Counted from the first letter of the stretch, positions 44,082 to 53,496 are shown. The stretch: 64,000 nucleotides of DNA from a bacterium (GCA_026416715.1 JAOAEQ010000004.1:81642-145641), one strand, 5' to 3'. Numbers and translations: made by a program. Notes: generated by a model not told the origin, from the sequence alone.

Positions 44082-44465
44082 CTATTTTTTATATACTTTC
44101 TTCTCATCAAACACTTTTTCGCCGCATTCAACGCAGGTATCTTTCTCTACTTTCCGGAAAAAACAGGAACGATATCCGGTATGACATGCACCACCGATTT
44201 GTTCGACTTTAATCAAAACCGCATCGCCATCGCAATCGATATATACCTCTTTCACTTTCTGAATATGCCCAGAAGTTTCTCCTTTCCGCCATAGTTTCTG
44301 CCGTGACCGGCTGTAAAAACAAGTCTTACCATCCGTTAAAGTTTCAACTAGCGCTTCTTGATTCATATATGCAACCATTAAAACTTCATTATTATTCGCA
44401 TCTTGAATGATAACGCACACCAACCCTTTTTCATCAAACTTGATTTGATTAAGTATTTCTTTCAT
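44082..44465 (-). CDS. hisI: phosphoribosyl-AMP cyclohydrolase
   Basis: 127 residues from [14 protein letters not shown]; an upstream start (44510) would add 15 residues with no family match. Zinc/magnesium site residues in [11 protein letters not shown] and [12 protein letters not shown]. Stand-alone HisI without the HisE pyrophosphohydrolase domain. Opens the purine ring in step 3 of histidine synthesis. Between hisF and trpE. Confidence 0.96.
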   Translation of the reverse strand: MKEILNQIKFDEKGLVCVIIQDANNNEVLMVAYMNQEALVETLTDGKTCFYSRSRQKLWRKGETSGHIQKVKEVYIDCDGDAVLIKVEQIGGACHTGYRSCFFRKVEKDTCVECGEKVFDEKKVYKK

Positions 44466-44557
44466 ATAGTATGTAGTCAAGAGAAATTGGTTTGAATTAA
44501 CCGGAATCAAAATATTCTTGGTAACTCTTCACTCTCTTAGTCTTGACCTTATCGGAA

Positions 44558-45322
44558 TTATAATCGTATCGGGACACCTTTCTGTTTAAGATATTCTTTC
44601 GCTTCGCGAATCGTATAAGTCCGATAATGGAAAATTGATGCCGCTAAAACCGCATCCGCTTTCCCAATGGTTAACCCTTCATAGAGATGGTCTAACGTTC
44701 CGACCCCACCGGAAGCGATGATGGGGATATTCGTTGCTTCAGCAATCGCTGCGGTTAACTCTAAATCATAGCCATCTTGCGTACCATCTCGATCCATACT
44801 AGTTAATAAGATTTCGCCAGCACCATATTTTTCAACCTGTTGTGCCCATTCGATAGCATCGAGTCCAGTCGGTGTTCTCCCTCCATGGATATATACTTCC
44901 CAGGAAAGAGGGCTGGTCTTCTTTCGTTTCGCATCGATTGCTACGACAATACATTGCGCTCCGAATCGGTCAGATGCAGCTTTAACAAACTCCGGATTTT
45001 CGACTGCTGCAGTGTTGATTGAAACCTTATCCGCTCCGGCTTTAAGTAGGTTTCGAATATCATCTATAGTTCGAATTCCACCGCCGACGGTTACCGGCAT
45101 AAACGCGACTTCTGCTGTCCGATAGACCACATCGAGCATAATATTCCGCTTCTCATACGATGCGGTGATATCCAGGAACACCAATTCATCCGCACCTTCT
45201 TCATCATAGATATGCGCGACTTCTACCGGGTCACCGGCATCACGGAGATTCAGGAAATTGACTCCTTTAACCACCCGGCCATCTTTAACATCTAAACAGG
45301 GAATAATCCGTTTCGCTAACAT
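44558..45322 (-). CDS. hisF: imidazole glycerol phosphate synthase cyclase subunit
   Basis: 254 residues, TIM barrel with catalytic Asp11 ([15 protein letters not shown]) and the second Asp in [13 protein letters not shown]; phosphate sites PVTVGGGI and IIASGGVG. Works with HisH, which is absent here. First visible gene of the hisF-hisI-trp array. An inverted repeat lies just before its start. Confidence 0.97.
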   Translation of the reverse strand: MLAKRIIPCLDVKDGRVVKGVNFLNLRDAGDPVEVAHIYDEEGADELVFLDITASYEKRNIMLDVVYRTAEVAFMPVTVGGGIRTIDDIRNLLKAGADKVSINTAAVENPEFVKAASDRFGAQCIVVAIDAKRKKTSPLSWEVYIHGGRTPTGLDAIEWAQQVEKYGAGEILLTSMDRDGTQDGYDLELTAAIAEATNIPIIASGGVGTLDHLYEGLTIGKADAVLAASIFHYRTYTIREAKEYLKQKGVPIRL

Positions 45323-45327
45323 ATATA

Positions 45328-45380
45328 ACCACAGAGTACACAGATTCTATAATATAGATTACAGCGATTCAATCTGTGTA
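45328..45380. repeat. inverted repeat just upstream of hisF
   Basis: TACACAGATT (45337-45346) pairs with AATCTGTGTA (45371-45380), enclosing the small palindrome CTATAATATAG. It begins with AACCACAGAG, as at 43997. Located 15 bases before the hisF ATG, it could be an operator or a copy of a dispersed repeat. Confidence 0.65.
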
Positions 45381-45443
45381 GATTAAATATTGTTTATTTT
45401 AGCATAATTTAGTTACTTCTGGTTAATCAACCGTTTATCAAGC

Positions 45444-45472
45444 TTGACAAGAGTGGGAAAGAGTTATATATT
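45444..45472 (+). promoter_or_regulatory. consensus sigma70 promoter for the Memo/AMMECR1 fusion
   Basis: TTGACA (45444-45449), 17-base spacer, TATATT (45467-45472). ATG at 45521 with GAGGAG about 8 bases upstream of it. Confidence 0.75.
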
Positions 45473-45520
45473 TAACCATAACAATATCAGGGATATTAAA
45501 TTCATTGAGGAGTTAAACGT

Positions 45521-47077
45521 ATGCAACAAAATCAAAATCGGATGTATATACTCATTTTATTCGTTTTAATCAGTTCGAGTTTTCTTATTGCCAAAGAAAC
45601 AGAAGTGTACTGGACGAGTTCTGCTGGACGGTGGTTCCCAGCCAATGAAAAAGAATTAACTACGATGGTAAATGGATTCTTGAGCAAAGCAACAACCGCA
45701 TCGTTACCTGGCGAAATAGTTGCGTTAATTTCACCCCATGCAGGATATCCCTATTCCGGTCCAATTGCCGCCTATGCTTATAAACAGATCGAAGGAAAAC
45801 AGTATGATACGGTTATCCTGCTCGGATTAGCGCATCGGTATCCGTTAACCAATGCGGCGATTTATGACCGAGGAGTTTGGCAGAGTCCGCTCGGGAAACT
45901 TGAGATTGATACCGAGTTAGCGAAAAGTATAGAAAAAGCAAATCAAACTTTAATAAAATTTAATCCAGACGCTTTCCAAGGAGAACATTCGGTTGAAAAT
46001 CAGCTACCATTTCTCCAGGGGACGTTGAAGAACTTCAGAATCGTCCCGATTCTGGTTAACCGATCGGAACTCGCTGAACCGTTAGCAAAAGCTATTTTCA
46101 CCGCTATCAACCAACAGAAATCGAAAAAGATTCTTATTGTTGCGAGTACCGATTTATCCCATCTCCAATATCCGAAACTGGATGAAGCGAAAAAAACCGA
46201 TGATATCGCTCTAACGGCAATGCAGAAGCTTAATCCGAATGGATTGAACGGTATCCCTTGCGGGGAAGCGGGAGTTATGACTGCAATTATAATTGCGAAA
46301 TCGCTTGGTGCGAAACAAGGGATAGTATTAAAATACGGGAACTCGTATGAAATTACTAACGATTTATCCTGGGTAGTTGGCTATGGTGCAGTAGCGATCA
46401 TCAAATCCAAAATTCAAAATCCGAAATCAAAAATAGAACAACAATCTGCAATCTGCAATCCGCAATCTGCAATATTAGATTTGTTACTCACCGCAACGAA
46501 GCAGACGACTGAACTTAAAAAATGGGAACCTCAACTAGATGACCGTGCGCAAAAAGAACTGCTTAAACTTGCACGGAATACGCTTGAAACTTATATCCGC
46601 CATAGCAGAACCCTAGAATATAAACCGATGTATGAAGTGTTAACCGAAAATTGGGGAGCGTTTGTTACCTTGATGAAAGATGGGCAGTTACGCGGGTGTA
46701 TCGGTCATTTCGGTCGAGATATGCCGTTGTATCAAGTGGTTAAAGAAATGACGATTGCTGCGGCAACGCAAGACCCGCGATTTTATCTGGTTAAAGTAGA
46801 TGAATTAGCGAATATTAAAATCAAAATATCGGTTCTCTCGGATTTAAAGCCGATTTCTGATGTGAACGAGATTATCGTTGGCAAACATGGGGTATATATC
46901 CGTTCCGGATACCGTAGCGGAACCTATCTTCCGGAAGTTGCGGTTGAACAGGGTTGGACACGCACCCAGATGCTCGAACATCTCTGCGAGCATAAAGCCG
47001 GACTACCGAAAGATGCATGGAAAGATAAAAACACGCAGATATATATCTATACATCACAAGTTTTCGGAGAGAAATAA
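45521..47077 (+). CDS. Memo-like/AMMECR1 fusion protein (AmmeMemoRadiSam system B+A)
   Basis: 518 residues. Residues ~8-23 form a hydrophobic N-terminal segment, so the protein is probably exported or anchored. ~28-295: Memo family (ISPHAGYPYSG with His73, GLAHRYPL, GEHSVENQLPFL, STDLSH, PCGEAG). ~296-318: linker. ~319-518: AMMECR1 domain (GAFVTLMKDGQLRGCIGHF, TIAAATQDPRF, LPEVAVEQGW). The two families are usually separate genes together with a radical SAM gene, which is not adjacent here. The linker is encoded by intergenic-type repeats (AAATCCAAAATTC and CAATCTG units). Function of the system is unknown. Confidence 0.93.
   Translation: MQQNQNRMYILILFVLISSSFLIAKETEVYWTSSAGRWFPANEKELTTMVNGFLSKATTASLPGEIVALISPHAGYPYSGPIAAYAYKQIEGKQYDTVILLGLAHRYPLTNAAIYDRGVWQSPLGKLEIDTELAKSIEKANQTLIKFNPDAFQGEHSVENQLPFLQGTLKNFRIVPILVNRSELAEPLAKAIFTAINQQKSKKILIVASTDLSHLQYPKLDEAKKTDDIALTAMQKLNPNGLNGIPCGEAGVMTAIIIAKSLGAKQGIVLKYGNSYEITNDLSWVVGYGAVAIIKSKIQNPKSKIEQQSAICNPQSAILDLLLTATKQTTELKKWEPQLDDRAQKELLKLARNTLETYIRHSRTLEYKPMYEVLTENWGAFVTLMKDGQLRGCIGHFGRDMPLYQVVKEMTIAAATQDPRFYLVKVDELANIKIKISVLSDLKPISDVNEIIVGKHGVYIRSGYRSGTYLPEVAVEQGWTRTQMLEHLCEHKAGLPKDAWKDKNTQIYIYTSQVFGEK
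46399..46474 (+). repeat. intergenic-type repeat forming the interdomain linker
   Basis: A-rich AAATCCAAAATTCAAAATCC units followed by four CAATCTGCAAT-type units, all in frame and without a stop. The first part matches repeats lying between genes at 15468, 36463 and 47092. Confidence 0.75.
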
Positions 47078-47091
47078 TAAATCTGAATTTT

Positions 47092-47115
47092 TCAAAGTTC
47101 AAAATCCAAATAAAT
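47092..47115. repeat. dispersed AAAATCCAAATAAA-type repeat
   Basis: Copy of the A-rich repeat between convergent genes; a related copy is read into the end of the epimerase gene at about 47150-47200. Confidence 0.5.
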
Positions 47116-47144
47116 CGTTACATCCTTAAATTATTCAATGATTG

Positions 47145-48140
47145 CTATTGATTCAAGGATTTATTTGATATTTGGGTTTTGTCATTTGGATTTGCTTTTT
47201 TTATCGATTCTATCTGGTTGGTTAAACCTTGTTTCAGGTCGAAAGAAGGTTGAAAACCAAGTTCGATGTTTGCTTTTGTCGTATCCGCGAGCGTATCGCG
47301 AACATCACCTTTCTGTTTCTCCTGATATACCCGTTTGCTTTTCATTCCAATAAGTTCATCGAGTAAATCTAACAAATCATTTAATGTAACCCGATGTCCG
47401 CCGCCGAGATTATACGCTTGCCCTGGCCGACCTTTTTCCATCGCTAGAATGTTCCCGTGAATAATATCGGCGATATAGGTGAAATCCCGGGTTTGGTTCC
47501 CGTCATCATAGATGATCACCGGTTCTTGTTTTAGCATAGCGGTGATAAATTTATGGAACGCCATATCCGGCCGCTGCCGTGGTCCGTAAACAGTAAAATA
47601 CCGTAATGATACCGTTGGAATCCCAAAGTTTTTCCAATAGAGATAACAGAGATGTTCCGCCGCAAGTTTAGTTACGCCATAGGGTGAAATCGGCTGGAGG
47701 CGGTTATCTTCTTTCATCGGGAGAATATCCGTATCGCCATAGATTGAAGATGAAGAAGCATAAATCAACCGTTTTAGATTCGATGGTTGATAGGTTTTAA
47801 TCGCTTCTAATAACCGTTGGGTAGCGAGAATATTATTTTCGGTATAACTAGCGAAGGTTGTGCCCCAACTCGCACGAACGCCTGCTTGCGCCGCTTGATG
47901 GAATATATAATCTACATCGAGTAGAGGCTGAAAATCTTCAGCTCTAACCGAAACCAAATTCGCTTCAATAAACGTAAACTGTTTTTGATTCAGCAGGTTT
48001 GCGAGGTTCCGTTCTTTAATTGCTCGTGGATAATAGTCGGTGAAACAATCAATTCCTACCACCTGGTACCCGAGTTCAACCAATTTCTCCGCAAGATGCG
48101 ACCCGATAAATCCAGCTACACCGGTAATCAAGCATTTCAT
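47145..48140 (-). CDS. NAD-dependent sugar-nucleotide epimerase (UDP-glucose/glucuronate 4-epimerase type)
   Basis: 331 residues from MKCLITGVAGFIGSH, the standard extended SDR start. Cofactor loop GVAGFIGSH, catalytic SSS (YASSSSIYG) and YxxxK (YGVTKLAAEH), then RYFTVYGPRQRPDM. Likely makes an epimerised UDP-sugar for surface glycans. The last ~16 residues (from NPNDKTQISNK) are encoded by the dispersed A-rich repeat and are probably an accidental extension. Convergent with the 45521 gene. Confidence 0.92.
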   Translation of the reverse strand: MKCLITGVAGFIGSHLAEKLVELGYQVVGIDCFTDYYPRAIKERNLANLLNQKQFTFIEANLVSVRAEDFQPLLDVDYIFHQAAQAGVRASWGTTFASYTENNILATQRLLEAIKTYQPSNLKRLIYASSSSIYGDTDILPMKEDNRLQPISPYGVTKLAAEHLCYLYWKNFGIPTVSLRYFTVYGPRQRPDMAFHKFITAMLKQEPVIIYDDGNQTRDFTYIADIIHGNILAMEKGRPGQAYNLGGGHRVTLNDLLDLLDELIGMKSKRVYQEKQKGDVRDTLADTTKANIELGFQPSFDLKQGLTNQIESIKKANPNDKTQISNKSLNQ

Positions 48141-48225
48141 ATTATATAATATTGCCACGAATATCTCGAATGATAACGAAAATTCAGTATCGCTTTATTT
48201 CGCGGTCATTTATTCAATTCACGGT

Positions 48226-49536
48226 CTATGATTTTTGCATTATCGCATTGATTTTTTTCGCGGCGTTGGTCACCGTTTCTTTCGGCGACTGTTTTTTCGC
48301 CCAGAGTTTATCGAATTCATCTTTCAGGATTCGAGATACTTCAAATCCGGAAACATACGGTGAAACCTGTTCCGTTCTCGCGATTTTCATCCCATCGAGA
48401 TAAATCTGGTTCTTATCTTCTTTCGGGAACTCGGGATTGAATAGGAATTCCGGCAGTTGCGCAACTGATATCCGGCTGGGAATCCCGTCGCCGGTTCGGG
48501 TAACGATAAGCTGGTCTTCTTTTTCCGCTAGAAATTTAACGAATCGGAACGATTCTTCCGGATGTTTAGCATTATACGGTATAACAAAACTTTTACTAAA
48601 CGCATAATTCGCTGGATATTTCCCTTGCGGTAACGGCGCAATTGACCAATCTAACTCTTTCCGCTGACGATAACTCACCGTCATATATCTGCCACTAACC
48701 AACATCGCAACTTTTTCCGCAGCGAATAGGTTCATCGCACCGCCCCAATTCCCTAACGTTGCCATCTGGTTCTCTTCCGCTAACGTGGGCATCACCCGAT
48801 GTTTGTACTGTAAATCATATAAGAACTGGATACCAGCTAAGCATTCCGGAGAATCGAGCGTACATCTTTTCCCATCATCAGAATACATCTTACCACCGAA
48901 TTGCCAGATTATCGGCTGGACTTCTTTCCAATAATAGACTCCGTAATGGATAACTCGACCTGTTTTCGGGTCGCGTTTCGTCAGTTTTTTTGCAGCGTCG
49001 AGCATATCATCTAACGTCCAATGTTCGGTCGGATAGGATACTCCAGCTTCGTCAAACAATCGTTTATTATAATACAATACGAGATTCGTCATATTATCCG
49101 GTAGGCCATAGATTTTCCCGTCGTCGTAATAGATATACGGTTTCAGTTGCGGCCAGAAATCGGTCATATCAACGTTGTATTTCTGGATATACGGGGTTAA
49201 ATCGAGTAACGCTTTTTTCTCGCAAAGAATCCGAAAGAAATTGATGGAATACGTGGTAAATACGTCCGGCGGTTCACCGCCAGCAATCTGGGTTAACGCT
49301 TTCTGTTCCAGCGCAACATCGCCGCCTGGATAATCTGGTTTAATCTTAATATCCGGATTCGATTTTTCAAACGCAGCTATCTGCTCTTTCCGAATCGGAT
49401 TACCGTCTACCATCCAGCGCAGATAAACAACTTTCTGTCCGGATACCGTTGTCGGCTGCTGCGCGCTACAACTTAATAATATACTTAATCCACAGAGTAC
49501 ACTGATTAACCTTAAAGATACAATATACTTGTTCAT
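48226..49536 (-). CDS. ABC transporter substrate-binding lipoprotein (family 1, sugar type)
   Basis: 436 residues from ATG 49536, with TAGGAG 6 bases upstream. Lipobox LLSC near residue 23, so a lipid-anchored periplasmic protein. Family 1 solute-binding features: IAAFEKSNPDIKIKPDY, DVFTTYSINFF, LYYNKRLFDEAGV, PSRISVAQLPEF. Such proteins usually bind sugars or oligosaccharides. Permease and ATPase genes are not adjacent. The DNA of the signal peptide (49490-49506) resembles the CACAGAGTACAC repeat. Confidence 0.92.
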   Translation of the reverse strand: MNKYIVSLRLISVLCGLSILLSCSAQQPTTVSGQKVVYLRWMVDGNPIRKEQIAAFEKSNPDIKIKPDYPGGDVALEQKALTQIAGGEPPDVFTTYSINFFRILCEKKALLDLTPYIQKYNVDMTDFWPQLKPYIYYDDGKIYGLPDNMTNLVLYYNKRLFDEAGVSYPTEHWTLDDMLDAAKKLTKRDPKTGRVIHYGVYYWKEVQPIIWQFGGKMYSDDGKRCTLDSPECLAGIQFLYDLQYKHRVMPTLAEENQMATLGNWGGAMNLFAAEKVAMLVSGRYMTVSYRQRKELDWSIAPLPQGKYPANYAFSKSFVIPYNAKHPEESFRFVKFLAEKEDQLIVTRTGDGIPSRISVAQLPEFLFNPEFPKEDKNQIYLDGMKIARTEQVSPYVSGFEVSRILKDEFDKLWAKKQSPKETVTNAAKKINAIMQKS

Positions 49537-49556
49537 ATCCAACTCCTATCAAGCGC

Positions 49557-50666
49557 CTATTTTTTCTTGTCGAATAATTGTTTATATTCGCTATATCCTT
49601 CTTTATCCAAATCTTCTTTCGGGATAAAACGTACCGCAGCGGAATTGATACAATATCGCAGTCCGGTTGGTTGCGGTCCGTCATGAAACACATGACCGAG
49701 ATGGGAGTCACCAGATTTACTCCGAACCTCAATTCGTTCCATCATGAAACTATAATCCGGTTTTTCAACAATATTGTTCTCATCTAACGGTTTACTGAAA
49801 CTTGGCCAGCCACAACCGGAATCGAATTTATCCAACGAACTAAATAGTGGTTCCCCGGTAACAATATCAACGTATATCCCGTCCCGATGTTCGTTCCAAT
49901 ATTCATTCTGGAACGCAGGTTCAGTCGCATTCTCTTGCGTAACCTTATACTGCAAGGGAGTAAGTCTCTTTTTCAATTCTTCTGGTGACGGTTTATGATA
50001 TGTCCGTTTGGGATTCGTTGATGGGAGTAAACTTGTCGTTGCATCCGCCCATATCTTGTTTAAATATTCATCGCGACCGGAATGAGCGCGATACGTTTTA
50101 TATCGTACCGGACATTTCTTATAAAAATCCTGATGATATTCTTCTGCCGGATAGAATGTTGTTGCTGGAATTATTGCGGTAACGATTGGTTTTGGATACC
50201 GACCGGATTGGTTCAACTGCTGTTTCGATTGTTCTGCGAGTTTCTTCTGCTCCTCGGTATGATAGAAGATTGCGGTTCGATATTGCGGACCTCGGTCAAC
50301 AAACTGACCGTTCGGATCAGTCGGGTCAATCTGCTGCCAGAAAATATCTAATAACTGCTGATATGAAACTTTTTTCGGGTCAAAGGTTATCTGCACCGCT
50401 TCATAATGTCCGGTAGTACCAGTACAAACTTCTGCATAGGTCGGATTCTTTTTGGTTCCGCCGGTATATCCTGAAACTACGGTAATCACACCATCGACCT
50501 GTTTGAACGCCGGTTCGATACACCAGAAACATCCGCCTGCAAACGTCGCATATTCGACTTGATTATTGTTACCTATCGCCATAGTATTCACCTCATAATT
50601 CTGATAGGATATTATAATAAAAAAGACGAAAAGTATAAACCCACTAAATTTAATTCTTGATTTCAT
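49557..50666 (-). CDS. msrAB: secreted peptide methionine sulfoxide reductase MsrA-MsrB fusion
   Basis: 369 residues. Residues 5-22 are a signal or anchor. MsrA domain: [10 protein letters not shown] with catalytic Cys46, then GYTGG and EDYHQDFY-like [10 protein letters not shown]. MsrB domain (~225-350): [18 protein letters not shown] and the catalytic Cys339 in [13 protein letters not shown]. The CxxC zinc pairs of many MsrBs are absent. Repairs both stereoisomers of oxidised Met, here in the envelope. Starts in tandem with the ZIP gene, only 10 bases between them. Confidence 0.95.
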   Translation of the reverse strand: MKSRIKFSGFILFVFFIIISYQNYEVNTMAIGNNNQVEYATFAGGCFWCIEPAFKQVDGVITVVSGYTGGTKKNPTYAEVCTGTTGHYEAVQITFDPKKVSYQQLLDIFWQQIDPTDPNGQFVDRGPQYRTAIFYHTEEQKKLAEQSKQQLNQSGRYPKPIVTAIIPATTFYPAEEYHQDFYKKCPVRYKTYRAHSGRDEYLNKIWADATTSLLPSTNPKRTYHKPSPEELKKRLTPLQYKVTQENATEPAFQNEYWNEHRDGIYVDIVTGEPLFSSLDKFDSGCGWPSFSKPLDENNIVEKPDYSFMMERIEVRSKSGDSHLGHVFHDGPQPTGLRYCINSAAVRFIPKEDLDKEGYSEYKQLFDKKK

Positions 50667-50676
50667 ATCCGTATTC

Positions 50677-51492
50677 CTATCCTAACGCCACATCCAGCAG
50701 CATCATGGTAGCGAATCCGAGCATCGCTCCGATCGTAGCGATATGCGTATTCCGTTGCATTTGCGATTCCGGAATAATCTCTTCAACGACGACATAAATC
50801 ATTGCGCCAGCAGCGAATGATAATGCATAGGGAAGCAGCGGTTTTATCATCAATACCGCAGTCGCCCCAATTACCCCAGCTACCGGTTCAACGAATCCGG
50901 ATAATTGACCATACCAGAAACTTTTCAATCGGGTTAATCCTTCCCGACGTAACGGAACTGAGACTGCGGTTCCTTCCGGAAAATTCTGCAGTCCGATCCC
51001 GATTGTTAACGCTATCGCTGCTCCGAGCGATGCTGAGGGTAGCCCAGCTGAAACTGCTCCGAACGCTACTCCAACCGCTAATCCTTCCGGAATATTATGG
51101 AGCGTTATTGCCAGAACCAACAAGATACTTCGCTGCCAGTCGGTTTTGATTCCTTCTGCCTGTTCGAGCGGAAATTCAATATGCAAATGCGGTAAAATTT
51201 TATCTACTAACCAGAGAAACGCACCGCCGAGCAGGAATCCGACGATCGCCGGCATCCAGCCGGGAACCCGCATCTGTTCCGCCATTTCGATAGCTGGCGC
51301 TAATAGCGACCAGAAACTCGCAGCAATCATAACACCAGCAGCGAACCCGAGCATACTATCTAGTATTTTCCGATTCAATGTTTTGAATAAGAATACGGAA
51401 CTAGCACCGAACGCGGTGACTGACCAAGTGAATAGCGTTCCGAGTAACGTTTGCAGAACCGGATGTAAACTTTTAAACCAATCAAGAACCAT
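50677..51492 (-). CDS. ZIP-family divalent metal transporter
   Basis: 271 residues from [12 protein letters not shown]; a longer start (51540) would read a repeat and is rejected. About eight membrane helices, with the GufA/ZupT metal-site helices [15 protein letters not shown] and [13 protein letters not shown] and a third EEIIPESQ. Likely imports zinc or related metals. No Shine-Dalgarno; the leader is occupied by a repeat containing an 8-bp palindrome. Followed closely by msrAB. Confidence 0.92.
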   Translation of the reverse strand: MVLDWFKSLHPVLQTLLGTLFTWSVTAFGASSVFLFKTLNRKILDSMLGFAAGVMIAASFWSLLAPAIEMAEQMRVPGWMPAIVGFLLGGAFLWLVDKILPHLHIEFPLEQAEGIKTDWQRSILLVLAITLHNIPEGLAVGVAFGAVSAGLPSASLGAAIALTIGIGLQNFPEGTAVSVPLRREGLTRLKSFWYGQLSGFVEPVAGVIGATAVLMIKPLLPYALSFAAGAMIYVVVEEIIPESQMQRNTHIATIGAMLGFATMMLLDVALG

Positions 51493-51494
51493 AA

Positions 51495-51600
51495 ATAAAT
51501 GTGGATTGCGAAAGCTTGCTTTCGCTTTGCATTTACCCAAGCTAGCTTAGCTAAAATCACTTGGGAATTCTTCAACAACATAGCCTGGCGAAATCTATCT
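51495..51600. repeat. dispersed element with GCGAAAGCTTGCTTTCGC palindrome
   Basis: Perfect 8-bp stem at 51508-51525 followed by TTTGC; a degenerate copy of the same 25-30 bases is at 52507-52536. The distal part (CAACATAGCCTGG) resembles the accD-folC spacer. Confidence 0.55.
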
Positions 51601-51651
51601 AGCCGCGGCTATATAAGTTTATTTCACTATCTGCTTACTTCGTTAATCAAT

Positions 51652-52344
51652 TTATTTTTTCCGAAATTGCGGAGTTAATATATCTTGAATCTGTTCAAAC
51701 GGAAGTTCTACTTCCGGAATTCCTACAATTCGGGGTCCGACCTGATACTGCTGGAAAATGAAGATGATACTTTTATCGGTTAGCATAAACGTTTGATAAT
51801 TTTTCGATATCGGCGCCGTGCCGGTATTAATCCAGTCCGATTGCGATGGTTGTAGTTTTTGCGCTAGTATCGGGCGGACAAATGCTGATATTCGAACTAA
51901 ATAGTCAGTTTTGGAATTAAATATATCTGATAATGCTAATTCCTTGCCGGTTTTAAAATCATAGGTTTTCGTTACTACGAGCGTAGTTCCATGCGCGCCG
52001 CCAGTAAAGGTATAGATATCGAATCGAATACTTTTAATTCGTTCTGAGTAGTGCGTGATACGATAGGTTATCCAGAGTTCGTTCTTCCACGCGGGTGAAA
52101 TCCGTTTCGGACTGATTTGATGTTTAAAATCAGCGATAGTATTTCGGATTAGTTTCTCTATTTTTCGGTTTATGATGTTATTCGTTACGCACGGATAGGT
52201 AATATTAATGAGATATGTATCAGTTTTTTGGTGAATATTCTTATCCGATCGTATACATTCCGGATATGACGGTATAGCTATACTACTCCTGCTCAAGCTA
52301 GATATAAGAATGAGGATTAACGAGGTTATTTTTATTTTTACCAT
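51652..52344 (-). CDS. exported DUF3298/RsiV-like protein
   Basis: 230 residues with a signal peptide (1-~23). DUF4163/DUF3298-type pattern: INITYPCVTNNIINRKIEKLI at the start of the mature protein, YTFTGGAHGTT, YDFKTGKELALSDIF, and a final IIFIFQQYQVGP strand. These are periplasmic or surface domains of unknown role, related to the RsiV anti-sigma lysozyme-binding domain; no transmembrane anti-sigma region is present here. Stands alone. Confidence 0.85.
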   Translation of the reverse strand: MVKIKITSLILILISSLSRSSIAIPSYPECIRSDKNIHQKTDTYLINITYPCVTNNIINRKIEKLIRNTIADFKHQISPKRISPAWKNELWITYRITHYSERIKSIRFDIYTFTGGAHGTTLVVTKTYDFKTGKELALSDIFNSKTDYLVRISAFVRPILAQKLQPSQSDWINTGTAPISKNYQTFMLTDKSIIFIFQQYQVGPRIVGIPEVELPFEQIQDILTPQFRKK

Positions 52345-52662
52345 AATCTTTACTGACGAAATTTTATATGAGTAACCGCTGCATCAATCGATGTAATTCC
52401 GGATTAACGACCGCTAAAACTTGGCATATCGAATGAGATTTTTAGAAATATTATAACAAAATTAGGTGAAAGGAAAATAAACTTGGAGAACGAGATTATG
52501 TTGACTGCGTAAGCTTGCTAGCGCTTTGCTTTTCCAAAGGTTACTTTGAAGTAGTATACATACGAAATCCGGGGAAGCAATCTTGTCTTTAAAAAAAAAG
52601 CGGGAGCAAGCTCCCGCAGTTTATCCTATTTAAATCTAAATAATGTAAAACAATCAATTGTT
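52345..52662. other. intergenic region, 318 bases
   Basis: Contains the degenerate GCTTGC repeat at 52507-52536 and the minus-strand terminator at 52591-52617. No gene is supported. Confidence 0.5.
52591..52617 (-). terminator. rho-independent terminator of the peroxiredoxin gene
   Basis: GCGGGAG/CTCCCGC stem (52600-52606 with 52611-52617), 4-base loop; on the minus strand it is followed by nine Ts. About 45 bases after the stop codon. Confidence 0.92.
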
Positions 52663-53334
52663 TTATAGCTTCTTATGGCAGAGCCACCAATCTAGACATT
52701 CGAACTCGCCGGATTTCGCTTTCTCCAGCCGTTCTTTCGCAGTTTTAACATCTTTCGGAGGCGGAATGATAACATGGTTATCGCCAACAACTTCACTTTT
52801 CGGCCAGTTCGCGGGCATAGCGACTTTATTCTTATCCGCAATCTGCATCGCTTCAACCGCACGGAGTATCTCATCCATATTTCGACCGAGTTCTTGCGGG
52901 TAATAGAAGATGATTCGGATGATTCCGTTTGCATCAACGATGAATACCGCTCGCACGGTATTAGTTCCTTTACCTGGATGAATCAGACCGAGCGTTTCCG
53001 CTACCGCACCGGTATCCGCAATGATCGGAAATTGGATTTCGATATTTAGTTTCTCTTTAATCCATTCTTCCCATTTCATATGCGCGAATACCTGGTCAAC
53101 ACTCAATCCAATCAATTCGCAGTTTAACGCCTTAAACTTATCATACCGTTTCTGGAAAGCGACGAATTCAGTTGTACATACCGGCGTGAAATCAGCTGGA
53201 TGGCTGAATAAAACGAACCATTTCCCAGCATAATCATTCGGCAACATTTTTTCACCGTGGGTCGTTTGAACTTTCATTTCCGGGAATTTATCCCCTAGCA
53301 ACGGCATACTTTTTTTTACTCCAGTGGGTTCCAT
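52663..53334 (-). CDS. peroxiredoxin (Prx6/archaeal ApTPx-like)
   Basis: 223 residues; ATG preceded by AAGGAGGG. Peroxidatic Cys53 in [14 protein letters not shown], Arg of the active site region, and a long C-terminal domain ending with Cys213 and Cys219 (ECLDWWLC), the same 6-residue spacing as the C-terminal cysteine pair of archaeal peroxiredoxins such as ApTPx. Reduces peroxides using thiol donors. Monocistronic, with its own terminator. Confidence 0.96.
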   Translation of the reverse strand: MEPTGVKKSMPLLGDKFPEMKVQTTHGEKMLPNDYAGKWFVLFSHPADFTPVCTTEFVAFQKRYDKFKALNCELIGLSVDQVFAHMKWEEWIKEKLNIEIQFPIIADTGAVAETLGLIHPGKGTNTVRAVFIVDANGIIRIIFYYPQELGRNMDEILRAVEAMQIADKNKVAMPANWPKSEVVGDNHVIIPPPKDVKTAKERLEKAKSGEFECLDWWLCHKKL

Positions 53335-53496
53335 AGATAACCCTCCTTAATGTGTTTAGATTTTTTTAGGGTGAATTGAGTTTTCAACCCTAATTATCAG
53401 ATTAGACGCGTTTGAATAACAATAGATTCAATGTATACGAGAGTAAAATAGCATGGAATAATTAAATTAGGCAATATGCAATTTCATATTTACCAG

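Noticed and set aside
51375-51581. Open frame across the start of the ZIP gene and its upstream repeat (minus strand)
   Set aside because: It is an out-of-phase frame of the ZIP gene extended through a dispersed repeat; no family features.
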